From: Chitinophaga sp. MM2321
Lineage (GTDB): Bacteria > Bacteroidota > Bacteroidia > Chitinophagales > Chitinophagaceae
DNA length: 64,000 nt
NCBI RefSeq assembly: GCF_964033635.1
Contig: NZ_OZ035533.1
Coordinates: forward strand, 868,001 to 932,000
Direction of reading: 5' to 3'
Shown here: positions 16,738 to 26,667 of the stretch, one piece after another
Layout of the letters: each line of letters starts with the position of its first letter
Position numbering within the stretch: position 1 is the first letter of the stretch
The notes under the pieces: model-generated
Databases searched by the model: none
What the model was told of the DNA's origin: nothing
What the model saw: only the letters and a program-made list of their open reading frames with translations
Made by a program: the position numbers and the translations under genes

Positions 16738-18072
16738 ATGAAAAGAGCATTTTACCTGTTAGCTGTGACGTGTGGAATATTTTTATCTCCACATATATAT
16801 GCACAGCAATCTACAGATTCCCTTTTAACCAACGCTACGCTACAGGATTGTATCAGGTACGCGTTATCACATCAGCCGGTATTACGGCAGTCGCGTATTG
16901 ATGAAGCCATCACGGATAGAACCGTGAAAAGCAAGCTGGCAGATTGGTATCCACAGATCAACCTGGACTATAATCTCCAGCACTACATGGAGTTGCCTAC
17001 TTCTATTTTTGGTGGCAATCCTACCAAGGTGGGGGTAGCCAATACTTCTACAGCGCAGTTCGGCCTGAATCAGAACATCTTTACGCGGGATCTTTTACTG
17101 GCTACCAATACGGCCAGGGATGTACGAAAACAGAGCCAGCAAAGTACCGTACGTACCCAGATTGATGTGGTAGCAGATGTCAGCAAAGCGTATTACGATA
17201 TCCTGCTCACCTCCCAACAGATCCAGGTGCTGGACGAAGATATTATCCGCCTGGAACGCAGCCTGAAAGATGCGTACAACCAGTATCAGGGTGGGGTGGT
17301 AGATAAAACGGATTATAAGCGGGCCACTATTTCGCTCAATAATGCACGCGCACAGCAGAAGTCTGCACGTGAGCTGCTCACCGCCAAGCAGGCCTATCTG
17401 CAACAGTTGATGGGGTATCCTGCCAATGCCGGCGATGTGCCGCTGGCCTATGATACTGCACAGATGGCCACACAGATAACCGGAGAAGACACTGCCCTGG
17501 TAGCCAATTACAAGGACAGGATCGAATACCAGTTACTGGAAACCCAGCAAAGCCTGCTACAGGCAAATCTGAAATACAATAAGTGGAGTTATCTGCCTAC
17601 GGTATCAGCATTTGTGAACTATGCTTTTGCTTATCAGAATGAAAACTTCTCCAAATTATACAGCATTAATTATCCTAACTCCCTGTTAGGACTGAAATTA
17701 TCACTGCCTATTTTCCAGGGTGGTAAAAGGGTGCATAATATCAAGATGGCAGAACTACAGCTGCAACGTACGCAGTGGGATTTTGCCACTTTGAGAAGCG
17801 AGATCAATACACAGTATACGCAGGCAATGGCTACTTACAGAAGTAACCTGAATGACTATACGACATTGAAAGATAATGTGGAGATGGCCATGGATGTATA
17901 CAACATGTTGCAACTACAGTATAAGGAAGGTATCAAAACATACCTGGAAGTATTAATCTCAGAAACGGAATTGCGCACCGCGCAACTGAGCTATTACAAT
18001 GCTATGTACCAGGTATTATCCAGCAAGATAGACCTGCAGAAAGCATTAGGAACCTTAACAGCTAATTATTAA
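16738..18072 (+). CDS. TolC-family outer membrane efflux protein
   Basis: The 444-residue protein has a signal peptide ending in IYAQ and the two tandem helical-hairpin repeats of outer membrane efflux proteins. The first half has LQDCIRYALSHQPVLRQ; the second repeats a similar helix pair around SLLGLKLSLPIFQGGKR. It would form the trimeric exit duct. It begins a three-gene operon: the adaptor follows almost at once and the RND pump after 28 bases. The order OMF-MFP-RND is unusual relative to the common MFP-RND-OMF but frequent in Bacteroidota. Confidence 0.93.
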   Translation: MKRAFYLLAVTCGIFLSPHIYAQQSTDSLLTNATLQDCIRYALSHQPVLRQSRIDEAITDRTVKSKLADWYPQINLDYNLQHYMELPTSIFGGNPTKVGVANTSTAQFGLNQNIFTRDLLLATNTARDVRKQSQQSTVRTQIDVVADVSKAYYDILLTSQQIQVLDEDIIRLERSLKDAYNQYQGGVVDKTDYKRATISLNNARAQQKSARELLTAKQAYLQQLMGYPANAGDVPLAYDTAQMATQITGEDTALVANYKDRIEYQLLETQQSLLQANLKYNKWSYLPTVSAFVNYAFAYQNENFSKLYSINYPNSLLGLKLSLPIFQGGKRVHNIKMAELQLQRTQWDFATLRSEINTQYTQAMATYRSNLNDYTTLKDNVEMAMDVYNMLQLQYKEGIKTYLEVLISETELRTAQLSYYNAMYQVLSSKIDLQKALGTLTANY

Positions 18073-18090
18073 ATGGTAACCGGATCGGAT

Positions 18091-19230
18091 ATGAAAAAAA
18101 TGAACCACATTGTCTTAATCAGCGCAGCCGGCGTACTTGGCTTTTCCGCCTGCAATGGCCCTGCCCAGAAAGGAGCGCCCGTTATGCCCCCTACACCGGT
18201 AAATATTACGGAGGCATCCGTGGCACCGGCCGTTTATTATGACAGATATCCCGCCACTGTGGTAGCCCTGAACCATGTAGAGCTGCGCTCTCAGGTTTCC
18301 GGTTTTATCACGGGAATCTTCTTTAAAGAAGGAGAAGTTGTACAGAAGGGCAAGCCCCTGTATGAAATAGACCGCCGCAAATATGAAGCGGCCTTCCACC
18401 AGGCAGAAGCAAACATCGCCAGCGCCCGTGCTAATTATAACAAGGCAAAGAAAGATGACGAGCGTTACAAACGCCTGGCAGAACAGGATGCGATAGCACG
18501 GCAGATCCTGGACAATGCAGAAGCTGCACTGGAAACTAACCGTAGCCAGCTCGCCGCTGCAGAAGCCAACCTGGCCGCTGTTCGCACCGACCTGGACTAC
18601 TCCCTTATCAAAGCGCCGTTTACCGGCCGCATTGGTATTTCACAGGTAAGACTGGGCTCTCAGGTGACGCCGGGTACTACGCTGCTGAATACCATTTCCA
18701 GTGAAAATCCTATCGCCGTGGATTTCGTGATAAATGAATCGGATATTTCCCGCTTCGCTGATATACAAAGTAAAGGCGGTGCTGTAAATGATACCACTTT
18801 CCGTTTGCAAACTTCAGATGGCAGCGAATATGTTCACGCCGGCAAGATCCTGGCCATTGACCGTGGTGTGGATAACCAGACCGGTACGATCAGGGTGAGG
18901 ATTGAATTTAATAATCCTGACGACAAACTGAAAGACGGGATGAGTTGTGTACTGAACGTATTGAACAGTCAGTCCGGCGACAGGCTGATCATTCCTTACA
19001 AAGCCATTACAGAGCAGATGGGTGAATACTTTGTATTTGTGGCAAAAGATAGCATTGCCGCCCAACAGAAAGTACATCTGGGCCCTAAGCTCAGAGACAG
19101 GGTTGTGATCATGGATGGCATCCAGGCAGGTGATAAGATCATTACAGAAGGCTTCCAGCGTTTGCGCGATGGCGGCAGGATACAGATCGGTATACCGGCA
19201 GCTCAACAGGGCGAACCAGTGAAGAAATAG
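18091..19230 (+). CDS. RND efflux periplasmic adaptor (membrane fusion protein), lipoprotein
   Basis: From the ATG at 18091 the product is 379 residues with a lipoprotein signal MKKMNHIVLISAAGVLGFSAC and lipidated Cys21. An earlier ATG at 18073 touches the tolC stop but adds six polar residues before the signal. The barrel-sandwich half-motif VELRSQVSGFITGIFFKEGEVVQKG is split by a long helical hairpin (about 90-160), followed by DYSLIKAPFTGRIGI and the beta-barrel and membrane-proximal domains. It links the pump to the TolC-type duct. It belongs to the AcrA/MexA group. Confidence 0.93.
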   Translation: MKKMNHIVLISAAGVLGFSACNGPAQKGAPVMPPTPVNITEASVAPAVYYDRYPATVVALNHVELRSQVSGFITGIFFKEGEVVQKGKPLYEIDRRKYEAAFHQAEANIASARANYNKAKKDDERYKRLAEQDAIARQILDNAEAALETNRSQLAAAEANLAAVRTDLDYSLIKAPFTGRIGISQVRLGSQVTPGTTLLNTISSENPIAVDFVINESDISRFADIQSKGGAVNDTTFRLQTSDGSEYVHAGKILAIDRGVDNQTGTIRVRIEFNNPDDKLKDGMSCVLNVLNSQSGDRLIIPYKAITEQMGEYFVFVAKDSIAAQQKVHLGPKLRDRVVIMDGIQAGDKIITEGFQRLRDGGRIQIGIPAAQQGEPVKK

Positions 19231-19258
19231 TTATTAGTAGAATCAACAGCAGAAAATC

Positions 19259-22200
19259 ATGATTGCAGATACTTTTATACGAAGACCCGTCACCGCAATA
19301 GTGATATCTATTGTACTGGTACTGGTGGGAATACTGGCGATGATGAATCTGCCCATAGGGCAGTATCCTGAGATCTCCCCGCCAACAGTACAGGTAACAG
19401 GTACATATACCGGTGCGGATGCACAAACAGTGGAGCAAACAGTAGCCACACCCGTGGAAGTACAGGTAAATGGTACACCGGGTATGACCTACATCTCCAC
19501 AAATAATACCAGTAGCGGGCAAATGAGTATGACGGTCAACTTTGAAGTAGGTACCGACATCAACATTGCAGCACTGGATGTGCAGAACCGTGTAGGTATT
19601 GCACAACCTACCCTTCCACAGGAAGTACAGCGTTTAGGCCTTACCGTTAGAAAGCGTAATCCCAGTATCCTGATGCTGGTTGCGTTGTACTCACCCAAAG
19701 GCACACACGATATTACCTTCCTGGATAACTACACCAACGTATATGTTAAAGATGCGTTGCTGCGTGCAAAAGGAGTGGGTGATATCTTTACCCGTGCGGA
19801 TGATTTCAGTATGCGTATCTGGCTGAAACCGGATAAGCTGGCAGAAATGAACGTTACGGCAGAAGATATCCGTGCTGCGCTGGCAGAACAGAATGCCCAG
19901 ATCACTGCGGGTTCTGTAGGTGCGCCGCCACAACAAGTGGGACAAACATTTGAGTATAACATCCTCACCAAAGGCCGCCTGTCTACAGCAGAGGAATTTG
20001 GTAACGTCATTATCAAAACACGTCCATCAGACGGAACACTCGTGTACCTGAAAGATGTTGCGCGTGTACAGTTAGGTAAATTCAACTATGCGGGTAATAA
20101 CTTCGTAGATGGCAGACGTGCTGCTTATCTGCTGGTATACCAGGCGCCGGGCAGTAACGCGATTGAAACAGCCGCCAATGTAACGGAGGCGATGGAAGAG
20201 ATGAAGAAACAGTTTCCCAACGATGTGCAATACGTAGTGCCGTTTGAATCTGTGTCAGTGGTAAAAGTATCTATCGAAGAGGTATTGCACACCCTGGTGG
20301 AAGCATTGCTCCTGGTGGTACTGGTGGTATTCCTCTTCTTACAGAGCTGGCGTGCTACCATCATTCCCATCCTGGCTATCCCGGTATCCATTATTGCTAC
20401 TTTCATCTTCTTTATACCACTTGGGTTCACCATCAACACGCTGACGTTGTTCGGTTTCGTACTGGCTATCGGTATTGTGGTGGATGATGCCATTGTGGTG
20501 GTGGAAGCGGTGCAGCATAATATAGACCATGAGAAGATGTCGCCCAAAGATGCTACCACCCAGGCTATGAAAGAGATTTCCGGCCCGGTAATAGCCATTG
20601 CGCTCATCCTGGCAGCGGTGTTTGTACCGGTTGGATTTATACCTGGTATCGTGGGCCGTTTGTATCAGCAGTTCGCCATCACGATCGCCATCTCCGTACT
20701 GATCTCTGCTTTTGTGGCATTGTCTTTAACACCGGCTTTATGTATCCTGCTGTTAAAACCAATGCATCTCGACAAGGACTCAAAAGGGCTGAATAAATTC
20801 TTCTTTAAATTCAACCGCTGGTTTGGTCATACCACTTCCCGTTATTCGATGGGTGTGAAGAAGAGTATCCGCTTTTCCCGCCTGGCCATTGTATTTCTGC
20901 TGTGTCTTTTCGTAGGTACGATCATGTTATTCAAGGCAAAACCTTCCGGGTTTATTCCTACGGAAGATGAAGGACGTATCTATATTACGTTTGATCTGCC
21001 GGAATCTTCTTCTACTGAACGTACGTTAGCAGTGATGCAAAGTATTATGAAGGATCTGGACAGTACCCAGGGAATTGCGCACTACGCTGCTTTGGGAGGA
21101 TTGAACGTTGTAAACTTTGCCACCAAATCGAATAGTGCCACTATCTTTTGCCAGTTGAAACCATGGAGCGAGCGTAAAGCCGACTCCCTGCAGATCTTCG
21201 GCCTGGTGGCTACTTTGCAGAAAAAGCTGGCCAAATATAAGGAAGCGAATGTGGTGGTAATTCCACCCCCGGCCATTCCGGGGCTTGGCTCCACTGCCGG
21301 TTTCTCTTTCATATTGCAGCAACGCAGAAATGGCGATATCAAAGCATTTGAAGGGGTGTTGCAGAATTTCGTAGCAGCGGTCAACAAACGTCCGGAGATC
21401 GCGCGGGCATTCTCGTTCTTCACGGCCCGTACGCCTGGATACCAGTTGGATATCGACCGGGAGAAAGCGAAGAAGATGGGTGTGAAGATCTCTGACATTG
21501 CCACCGCCCTGCAAACATACATGGGGAGTGCTTACATCAATGACTTTACTATTTACGGCAGGAACTTCCGTGTGGTAACACAGGCGGATTCCTCCTACCG
21601 GGGTGATATTAAAAACCTGAGCCAGTTCTTTGTACGCAACAGCGCAGGAACGATGGTGCCGTTGAGTACCCTCACTTCTTACAAAGTGATAGAAAGTGCG
21701 CCGGTGATCTCTCACTACAATCTTTTCCGTTCTGCGGAAATCAATGGTAACCCGGCACCGGGCTATAGTAGTGGTGATGCGATCAACGCCCTTAAAGAAG
21801 TGGCGGCACAGGAACTGCCGGATGGTTATGGTTATGAGTTCTCCGGTTTGAGCCGTGAGGAGTTATTATCAGGTTCTAAAACGATCTATATCTTCGCGTT
21901 ATCCATCATCTTTGTGTTCCTGTTCCTGGCAGCATTGTATGAGAGCTGGTCTGTACCGTTCTCCGTACTGTTGGCAGTACCTATCGGCGCCTTTGGTGCC
22001 ATTACGGTACTAACGTTCCTGCCTAAACTGAGTAACAACGTATATGCGCAGATCGGTTTGATTACACTGATCGGGTTGTCTGCCAAGAATGCGATCCTGA
22101 TCGTGGAGTTTGCGAAGGAGCGTGTAGACAGAGGTATGGATCTTGTCACGGCCGCCGTGGAAGCTGCCAAGCTGCGTTTACGTCCCATCATCATGACGTC

Positions 22201-22441
22201 GCTGGCGTTCCTGTTGGGGATTACGCCATTGGTATTTTCTTCCGGTGCAGGTGCGGAAGCGCGTAAAACAATGGGCTGGACCGTATTAGGTGGTATGTTT
22301 ACCGCTACCTTCCTGGCAATATTTATTGTACCGGTATTATATGTAGTGATCACTCGTCTGGCCTACGGCAAAGAAAAGCTGAGAAAGATGAAAGAGAGCT
22401 ACCAGGCAGTGCCGGAGCATGATATACAAGGACGCCTTTAA
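19259..22441 (+). CDS. RND multidrug efflux pump (HAE1/AcrB type)
   Basis: The 1060-residue inner-membrane proton-driven pump has 12 predicted helices in two halves, each followed by a large periplasmic loop. N-terminal FIRRPVTAIVISIVLVL is the family start. The proton-relay Asp pair is in helix 4 (GIVVDDAIVVVEAV). The second half has GLSAKNAILIVEFAKE with the conserved Lys. It exports hydrophobic or amphiphilic compounds; substrates cannot be read from sequence. It ends eight bases into nothing but the outer arm of a type B repeat at a convergent junction. Confidence 0.95.
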   Translation: MIADTFIRRPVTAIVISIVLVLVGILAMMNLPIGQYPEISPPTVQVTGTYTGADAQTVEQTVATPVEVQVNGTPGMTYISTNNTSSGQMSMTVNFEVGTDINIAALDVQNRVGIAQPTLPQEVQRLGLTVRKRNPSILMLVALYSPKGTHDITFLDNYTNVYVKDALLRAKGVGDIFTRADDFSMRIWLKPDKLAEMNVTAEDIRAALAEQNAQITAGSVGAPPQQVGQTFEYNILTKGRLSTAEEFGNVIIKTRPSDGTLVYLKDVARVQLGKFNYAGNNFVDGRRAAYLLVYQAPGSNAIETAANVTEAMEEMKKQFPNDVQYVVPFESVSVVKVSIEEVLHTLVEALLLVVLVVFLFLQSWRATIIPILAIPVSIIATFIFFIPLGFTINTLTLFGFVLAIGIVVDDAIVVVEAVQHNIDHEKMSPKDATTQAMKEISGPVIAIALILAAVFVPVGFIPGIVGRLYQQFAITIAISVLISAFVALSLTPALCILLLKPMHLDKDSKGLNKFFFKFNRWFGHTTSRYSMGVKKSIRFSRLAIVFLLCLFVGTIMLFKAKPSGFIPTEDEGRIYITFDLPESSSTERTLAVMQSIMKDLDSTQGIAHYAALGGLNVVNFATKSNSATIFCQLKPWSERKADSLQIFGLVATLQKKLAKYKEANVVVIPPPAIPGLGSTAGFSFILQQRRNGDIKAFEGVLQNFVAAVNKRPEIARAFSFFTARTPGYQLDIDREKAKKMGVKISDIATALQTYMGSAYINDFTIYGRNFRVVTQADSSYRGDIKNLSQFFVRNSAGTMVPLSTLTSYKVIESAPVISHYNLFRSAEINGNPAPGYSSGDAINALKEVAAQELPDGYGYEFSGLSREELLSGSKTIYIFALSIIFVFLFLAALYESWSVPFSVLLAVPIGAFGAITVLTFLPKLSNNVYAQIGLITLIGLSAKNAILIVEFAKERVDRGMDLVTAAVEAAKLRLRPIIMTSLAFLLGITPLVFSSGAGAEARKTMGWTVLGGMFTATFLAIFIVPVLYVVITRLAYGKEKLRKMKESYQAVPEHDIQGRL

Positions 22442-22612
22442 CCAGGATTAACAGATTAACAGGATTTCCCGGATGGGTGTTTTGTTGGTTATATAGAGAG
22501 ATAAAAAAGATTGCCGGAGATAAAAGCGCAGATTACGCTGATATCTCCGGCAATTTTTTTATAAACAACAAAACACCCATCCTGTTAATCCTTAGTATCC
22601 TTTAATCCTGGT
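22441..22612. repeat. Long inverted repeat, type B, with a second hairpin nested inside
   Basis: Outer arms 22441-22487 and 22566-22612 are both 47 bases, pairing at both ends (ACCAGGATTAA and GATGGGTGTTTTGTTG) with a diverged middle. The space between holds an independent stem, TTGCCGGAGAT (22511-22521) with ATCTCCGGCAA (22543-22553), itself enclosing AGCG/CGCT. The inner CGGAGAT matches the core of type A elements. The right outer end encodes the last codons of the SdpI-like gene. Confidence 0.9.
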
Positions 22613-22991
22613 CCCCTGGTCTTTCTCTCCCTTCATTATCAAAATGCTGTGATAGTTGCCACTCCGTATAGCCTACCATGTACATGGTACCGGCTACTAC
22701 GGCGCCTATGGTAATATACATGAACCAGTCTGTTTGCCGGTCGAAGATCAGTGCGCAGGCCACACCAGTGAGGATCAGGATCAAACCTACGCGACGCGAC
22801 ATATAGGCTGCCTCCTGATTGGCAGCATGCCACATTTCTGGGTTGCGGGTAGAAAGGAAACTACGGTAACCGTACCAGGACTTAGTGCTTTTAGGTGGAA
22901 AACGACGGATGAAATAACCCATAAAAAAGAACAGTAATCCTGCAAAAATTGCCGCATTGCAATACGTTGTATGCACGAATTTGAGGAACAT
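22602..22991 (-). CDS. SdpI-like small membrane protein
   Basis: The 129-residue protein has three hydrophobic helices (about 12-28, 67-84 and 90-108). Between the first two is FPPKSTKSWYGYRSFLSTRNPEMWHAANQ-type sequence, recognisable as the SdpI/YhfL family block. SdpI of Bacillus is an immunity protein against a toxic peptide; most homologues have no known role. The last residues (GDQD) and the stop are read from the type B repeat arm. A type A hairpin ends 34 bases before the ATG, leaving little room for its own promoter, so it may depend on readthrough from the AsmA gene. Confidence 0.8.
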   Translation of the reverse strand: MFLKFVHTTYCNAAIFAGLLFFFMGYFIRRFPPKSTKSWYGYRSFLSTRNPEMWHAANQEAAYMSRRVGLILILTGVACALIFDRQTDWFMYITIGAVVAGTMYMVGYTEWQLSQHFDNEGRERPGDQD

Positions 22992-23025
22992 GGCAGCCTT
23001 CTTTGGTTAGTATAAGTTACGCAAA

Positions 23026-23138
23026 TATTTACGAATTTTTTGATTTACGAATTTAGGGATTTGAAATGCAGCGGAGATATAAGAGGTCTCCGCTGCATTT
23101 CAAATCCCTAAATTCGTAAATCAAAAAATTCGTAAATA
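23026..23138. repeat. Long inverted repeat, type A, perfect 52-bp stem
   Basis: Positions 23026-23077 are the exact reverse complement of 23087-23138, with a 9-base loop. It shares flank units and the AAATGCAGCGGAGA core with 3057 and 13854. It lies between two minus-strand genes, one base after the AsmA stop. Confidence 0.95.
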
Positions 23139-23139
23139 C

Positions 23140-25839
23140 TTAATTCTTGCTGCTGTCTGCTGCCGGCGCTGCTTTTTTCTTGAATAGCCCGTTGAGCGTA
23201 TTCTTCACGGATTCCCCGGCTTGTTTGCCTACATTTTCAAGTGGCTTTCCCGTGGTCTGGGAAGTGGAATCTTTTTTACCGCTGAGCTGATTTTTTAATT
23301 CATCTTTTACGGAGTTGATGGCGTTGTTCTTGATTTGATTGACGCTATCACGTACCGTATTTTTTACGGTGTCTATTTTGTTTTTTACCAGTTCGGTGGC
23401 TTGTGCTTTCAGGCTGTTGGCACTTTCCCGGAGATCGGTTTTCAGGGAAGGTTTCAGCATATTGCCGGCCATCAGCACCTGGAGGTGAACGCTGTCGCCC
23501 AGGTTGACAGGGATCCCTTTATTCTGTGCCTGGGACACCAGGTTGTTGACGAGGTTGTTGCCCGCAGAACCCATAAGACTACGTGGCAGCGCGAGTTGCA
23601 GGGTGTAGTCCAGCGACTGGTCAAAGCCGTGGGAACCGGCAATATCCATGCGTACGCCATTCACCGTTATTTTAAACGGATTCACTTTTACGCGGCCGTT
23701 TTCAAAGGCGAAATAGTTTTTGATATCGCGCAGCGAAAGGTCTTTCAGCTGGGATATATTCAGCGTGCTGGCCAGCTGGTCTACCGGCGCAAACTGTTTC
23801 AGGAAGCCTTCTATCAGCAGCAGGTTGCCATCGCCGGTGAGGGTGCTGAGGTCGGGGCTCATATCTTTTCCCAGTTTACCGTGCATCTTCAGCTGGGAAG
23901 TGATTTTACCGGACAGGAATTTACCTATCGGCATCAGTTTCTGTACGGTGTTGAAAGTGTTGAAAGTTTCCTGTACATCCAGGTTTTGAACGTTATAAGC
24001 TACGTCGATATCCGGGTTTGTTTTGCTGTTTTTAGTGCTGTAGCTACCGTTGATTTCCATGGTACCTTGCAGGGCGTTGGCTTTCAGCTGTTGCATGGTA
24101 ACCGTTTCATCTTTTACGAGCAGGTTGCCGGTAACGTTACGGAGGTCCGCTTTATCATATTGTACTTTGCCGACAGTTGCCTGTAAGCCCAGGTTCAGAT
24201 TAGCCGGTACCGCAAAAGGCGCTGTGGCGGCGGTATCTGCCTTACCGCTGGCGGCGGCTGGTGCAGGTTCGGTGCCCATCCATTTGTTGAGGTTGATCTC
24301 ATCTGCCTTGAAGTTCATTTTACCATCCAGGGGCGCGTTTTTAAACGTATAGGCGAGCAGGTTATTTACTTCGCCGTTGGCTTCAAAGTTGGTGCCCATG
24401 TATTGACCGTTCAATTCCTTTACGGTTACATTTTTTGGATTGAACTGTAGCAAGAGATTATTCACTTTTACACCATCGGGATAGTCCTTGCTTTTATACA
24501 GCATATTGCTCAGTTGCAGGGTACCGGCAGCATAGAAGCGGTCGTACTGCTGCTTTTCTATGGCGCTCATGTTGCCTTTGGCGGAAATGTCTGCATCCAG
24601 CAGGCCGGAGAGGGTAGTGCCTCCTTCGAGCTTCACAAATTCGGTGATCTTTGAGAGATCCAGTTTGCCTTTGGCCGCACCATCGAGGTACATATCAGAA
24701 ACGGGTGTTTTCACGAGCAGACGGAGATCCAGCGGGGTGTTATCCATTTCCAGGTGGCCGGTGGGCATATCCACGATGGTATGATCAGGTACACCATCGG
24801 GGTTGCTGATCTTCATGGCTATCTGGATATTTTTTACCGGTTTTGGCAGGTCAGGATACTGGAAGAAACCATCTTTTACAGACAGGTTCAGACCAAAGGC
24901 CGGCATCTGTACAGGCGAGTAGTTGCCTTTTACATACCCGTTGAAAGCAGCGGTACCACTGGTTTTTATTTTGTTGAAATCTGTTTTGTAGATGGCCGGT
25001 ACGAGCGACAGCAGATCTTTAAAATTGGTAGAAGGTGCATTAAAGCTCATATCCATACCATAGGTAGAATCGTTTACCAGTTTGAAAAGACCTTGCAGGC
25101 CCAGTTCCAGGTTGTTGAGAGATGCTTTGCCATCTTTCAGCGTATAGGTACTGGTGTTGTTATCTATCTGAATAGCGGCATCCAGTTTGGTTTTTACGCT
25201 GGAGAGATACGGGATCAGTCCATAGCGGAAAGTGATGCCATCGGCGGTGGTGTTGGTTTCCAGGGTGAACTGATCCTGTGTAAAATCACCTTTGCCCTGA
25301 TGCGTCAAACCCTCCACGATCATTTGCATATTACCTTCCTGGTCATCATAATTGATGTAGGCATCTTCAATCTTATATTGCTGTAAGCTTAATGCAAACT
25401 GGCTGCTGCTGGTATCTGCCGCATTGGCCTGCGCCGTATCCGGTTTCATGATGTCCCAGTTGGCACTACCGTTTTTATGAACAATGGCGTGTATGCGTGG
25501 CTGTGAGAGGGTAATGTTATAGATGTCCATTTTATCTCCCTTTATTACACTCATGAGATTGAGGGCAATATCTATCTGCCTGACGGCCAGGAGGGTGTCG
25601 CCCTCAAAATCGCCGGTACCGGTGATCTCCAGGTTTTCCAAGCCAACAGCCAGGCGGGGGAAATGCCGGAACAAACTGATATCCACATCTTTAAAATCCA
25701 CTTTGGCCGTCAGTTGCTTATTCAGTTCTGTCTTTACCGTGGCCATAATTTTGTCTTTAAAAAAATATGGGATGGCTATAGCTGCCAATACTAAGACCAC
25801 GATTGTGATCGCCACAATTTTCAGGATCTTTTTGAGCAT
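23140..25839 (-). CDS. AsmA-like family protein
   Basis: The 899-residue protein has an N-terminal membrane anchor (residues 5-29) and a long beta-rich body facing the periplasm. The N-terminal AsmA block includes LLAVRQIDIALNLMSVIKGDKMDI. The C-terminal AsmA block includes NFALNIS-type and GDGNLLLIEGFLKQF, with a VNPFKITVNGVRMDIAGSHGFD segment. AsmA-like proteins resemble lipid-transport beta-grooves and influence outer membrane lipid balance. The last 110 residues are a Lys/Asn/Ser-rich tail with amphipathic helix character (VKNKIDTVKNTVRDSVNQIKN is split by charged repeats). It is transcribed alone or with the SdpI-like gene. Confidence 0.88.
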   Translation of the reverse strand: MLKKILKIVAITIVVLVLAAIAIPYFFKDKIMATVKTELNKQLTAKVDFKDVDISLFRHFPRLAVGLENLEITGTGDFEGDTLLAVRQIDIALNLMSVIKGDKMDIYNITLSQPRIHAIVHKNGSANWDIMKPDTAQANAADTSSSQFALSLQQYKIEDAYINYDDQEGNMQMIVEGLTHQGKGDFTQDQFTLETNTTADGITFRYGLIPYLSSVKTKLDAAIQIDNNTSTYTLKDGKASLNNLELGLQGLFKLVNDSTYGMDMSFNAPSTNFKDLLSLVPAIYKTDFNKIKTSGTAAFNGYVKGNYSPVQMPAFGLNLSVKDGFFQYPDLPKPVKNIQIAMKISNPDGVPDHTIVDMPTGHLEMDNTPLDLRLLVKTPVSDMYLDGAAKGKLDLSKITEFVKLEGGTTLSGLLDADISAKGNMSAIEKQQYDRFYAAGTLQLSNMLYKSKDYPDGVKVNNLLLQFNPKNVTVKELNGQYMGTNFEANGEVNNLLAYTFKNAPLDGKMNFKADEINLNKWMGTEPAPAAASGKADTAATAPFAVPANLNLGLQATVGKVQYDKADLRNVTGNLLVKDETVTMQQLKANALQGTMEINGSYSTKNSKTNPDIDVAYNVQNLDVQETFNTFNTVQKLMPIGKFLSGKITSQLKMHGKLGKDMSPDLSTLTGDGNLLLIEGFLKQFAPVDQLASTLNISQLKDLSLRDIKNYFAFENGRVKVNPFKITVNGVRMDIAGSHGFDQSLDYTLQLALPRSLMGSAGNNLVNNLVSQAQNKGIPVNLGDSVHLQVLMAGNMLKPSLKTDLRESANSLKAQATELVKNKIDTVKNTVRDSVNQIKNNAINSVKDELKNQLSGKKDSTSQTTGKPLENVGKQAGESVKNTLNGLFKKKAAPAADSSKN

Positions 25840-25974
25840 AGGTTTTTCTTTATTTGATTATTTGCGTGAAGATAATAATATTTTAGGCAAAGGACTTCGT
25901 AGTAAAACTATGGATAACAGGGAGATAATCGTTCCACGACGCTGTTCCTTGGCGCCTTTGCATGAAATATGCTG

Positions 25975-25982
25975 TATTTTTG
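25975..25982 (+). promoter_or_regulatory. Candidate -7 element for the TrmH-type gene
   Basis: TATTTTTG fits TAnnTTTG and is 25 bases before the ATG at 26008. A TTGG at 25949 lies 22 bases upstream. Confidence 0.5.
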
Positions 25983-26007
25983 CTGTATTCAGGAAAACAC
26001 ACACTAT

Positions 26008-26601
26008 ATGACACCAGAAAGAAGCGAGCGGCTGATATCCGTACTGAATAAACGGCAGGCAAATTTAACAGTAGTACTGGAAGACGTACAGGATCCGCAC
26101 AATATTTCCGCTGTTATGCGTACCTGCGATGCAGTAGGTATCCAGGATATTTATGTGATCACCACCAAGGCGCCCCGGCATAAGAAATGGGGACACCGTA
26201 GCAGCAGTACGGCGGAGCGGTGGCTTACCACCCATCAATTTGATGATGCTGCGGCCTGCATGGCAGCATTGCGTGAAAGATATGACAAGATATTAACCAC
26301 ACATCTGGCTGATGATGCAAAGAGCCTTTATGATATTGATTTCACAGGCTCGGTAGCCCTGGTTTTCGGCAATGAACAAAATGGCGTGAGCGATGGTGTA
26401 AGAGCATTGGCAGATGGTAATTTTATTATTCCGCAGATGGGGATTATCAAATCGCTCAATATTTCTGTTGCTTGTGCCGTGAGCATTTATGAAGCCTTAC
26501 GGCAGAAAATGCAGGCAGGACATTATGAGCAGACAGGACTACCGGAAAAGCGATACAAAGAGCTTTTAACGGATTGGGGATTTAAGGAAGATGATTTATA
26601 G
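26008..26601 (+). CDS. TrmH-family tRNA/rRNA 2'-O-methyltransferase (SpoU)
   Basis: From the ATG at 26008 the protein has 197 residues. The three SpoU motifs are present: VLEDVQDPHNISAVMRTCDAVG, ALVFGNEQNGVSDG and IPQMGIIKSLNISVACAVSIYEA. These form the knotted SAM site. Length and the C-terminal helix fit TrmH, which methylates guanosine 18 in the D loop of tRNA, more closely than longer rRNA enzymes. The exact target base is inferred. It is convergent with nrdA, separated by a bidirectional terminator. Confidence 0.9.
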   Translation: MTPERSERLISVLNKRQANLTVVLEDVQDPHNISAVMRTCDAVGIQDIYVITTKAPRHKKWGHRSSSTAERWLTTHQFDDAAACMAALRERYDKILTTHLADDAKSLYDIDFTGSVALVFGNEQNGVSDGVRALADGNFIIPQMGIIKSLNISVACAVSIYEALRQKMQAGHYEQTGLPEKRYKELLTDWGFKEDDL

Positions 26602-26616
26602 GAACGACATAAAAAA

Positions 26617-26641
26617 ATCCCTGGCCTTTCAACCAGGGATT
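26617..26641. terminator. Bidirectional terminator between trmH-like gene and nrdA
   Basis: AATCCCTGG (26617-26625) pairs with CCAGGGATT (26633-26641), with an A run on the left and a T-rich stretch on the right. This convergent junction has an ordinary short terminator and no long repeat. Confidence 0.85.
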
Positions 26642-26667
26642 CGCATTTATACTTAGATAACCCTTTT

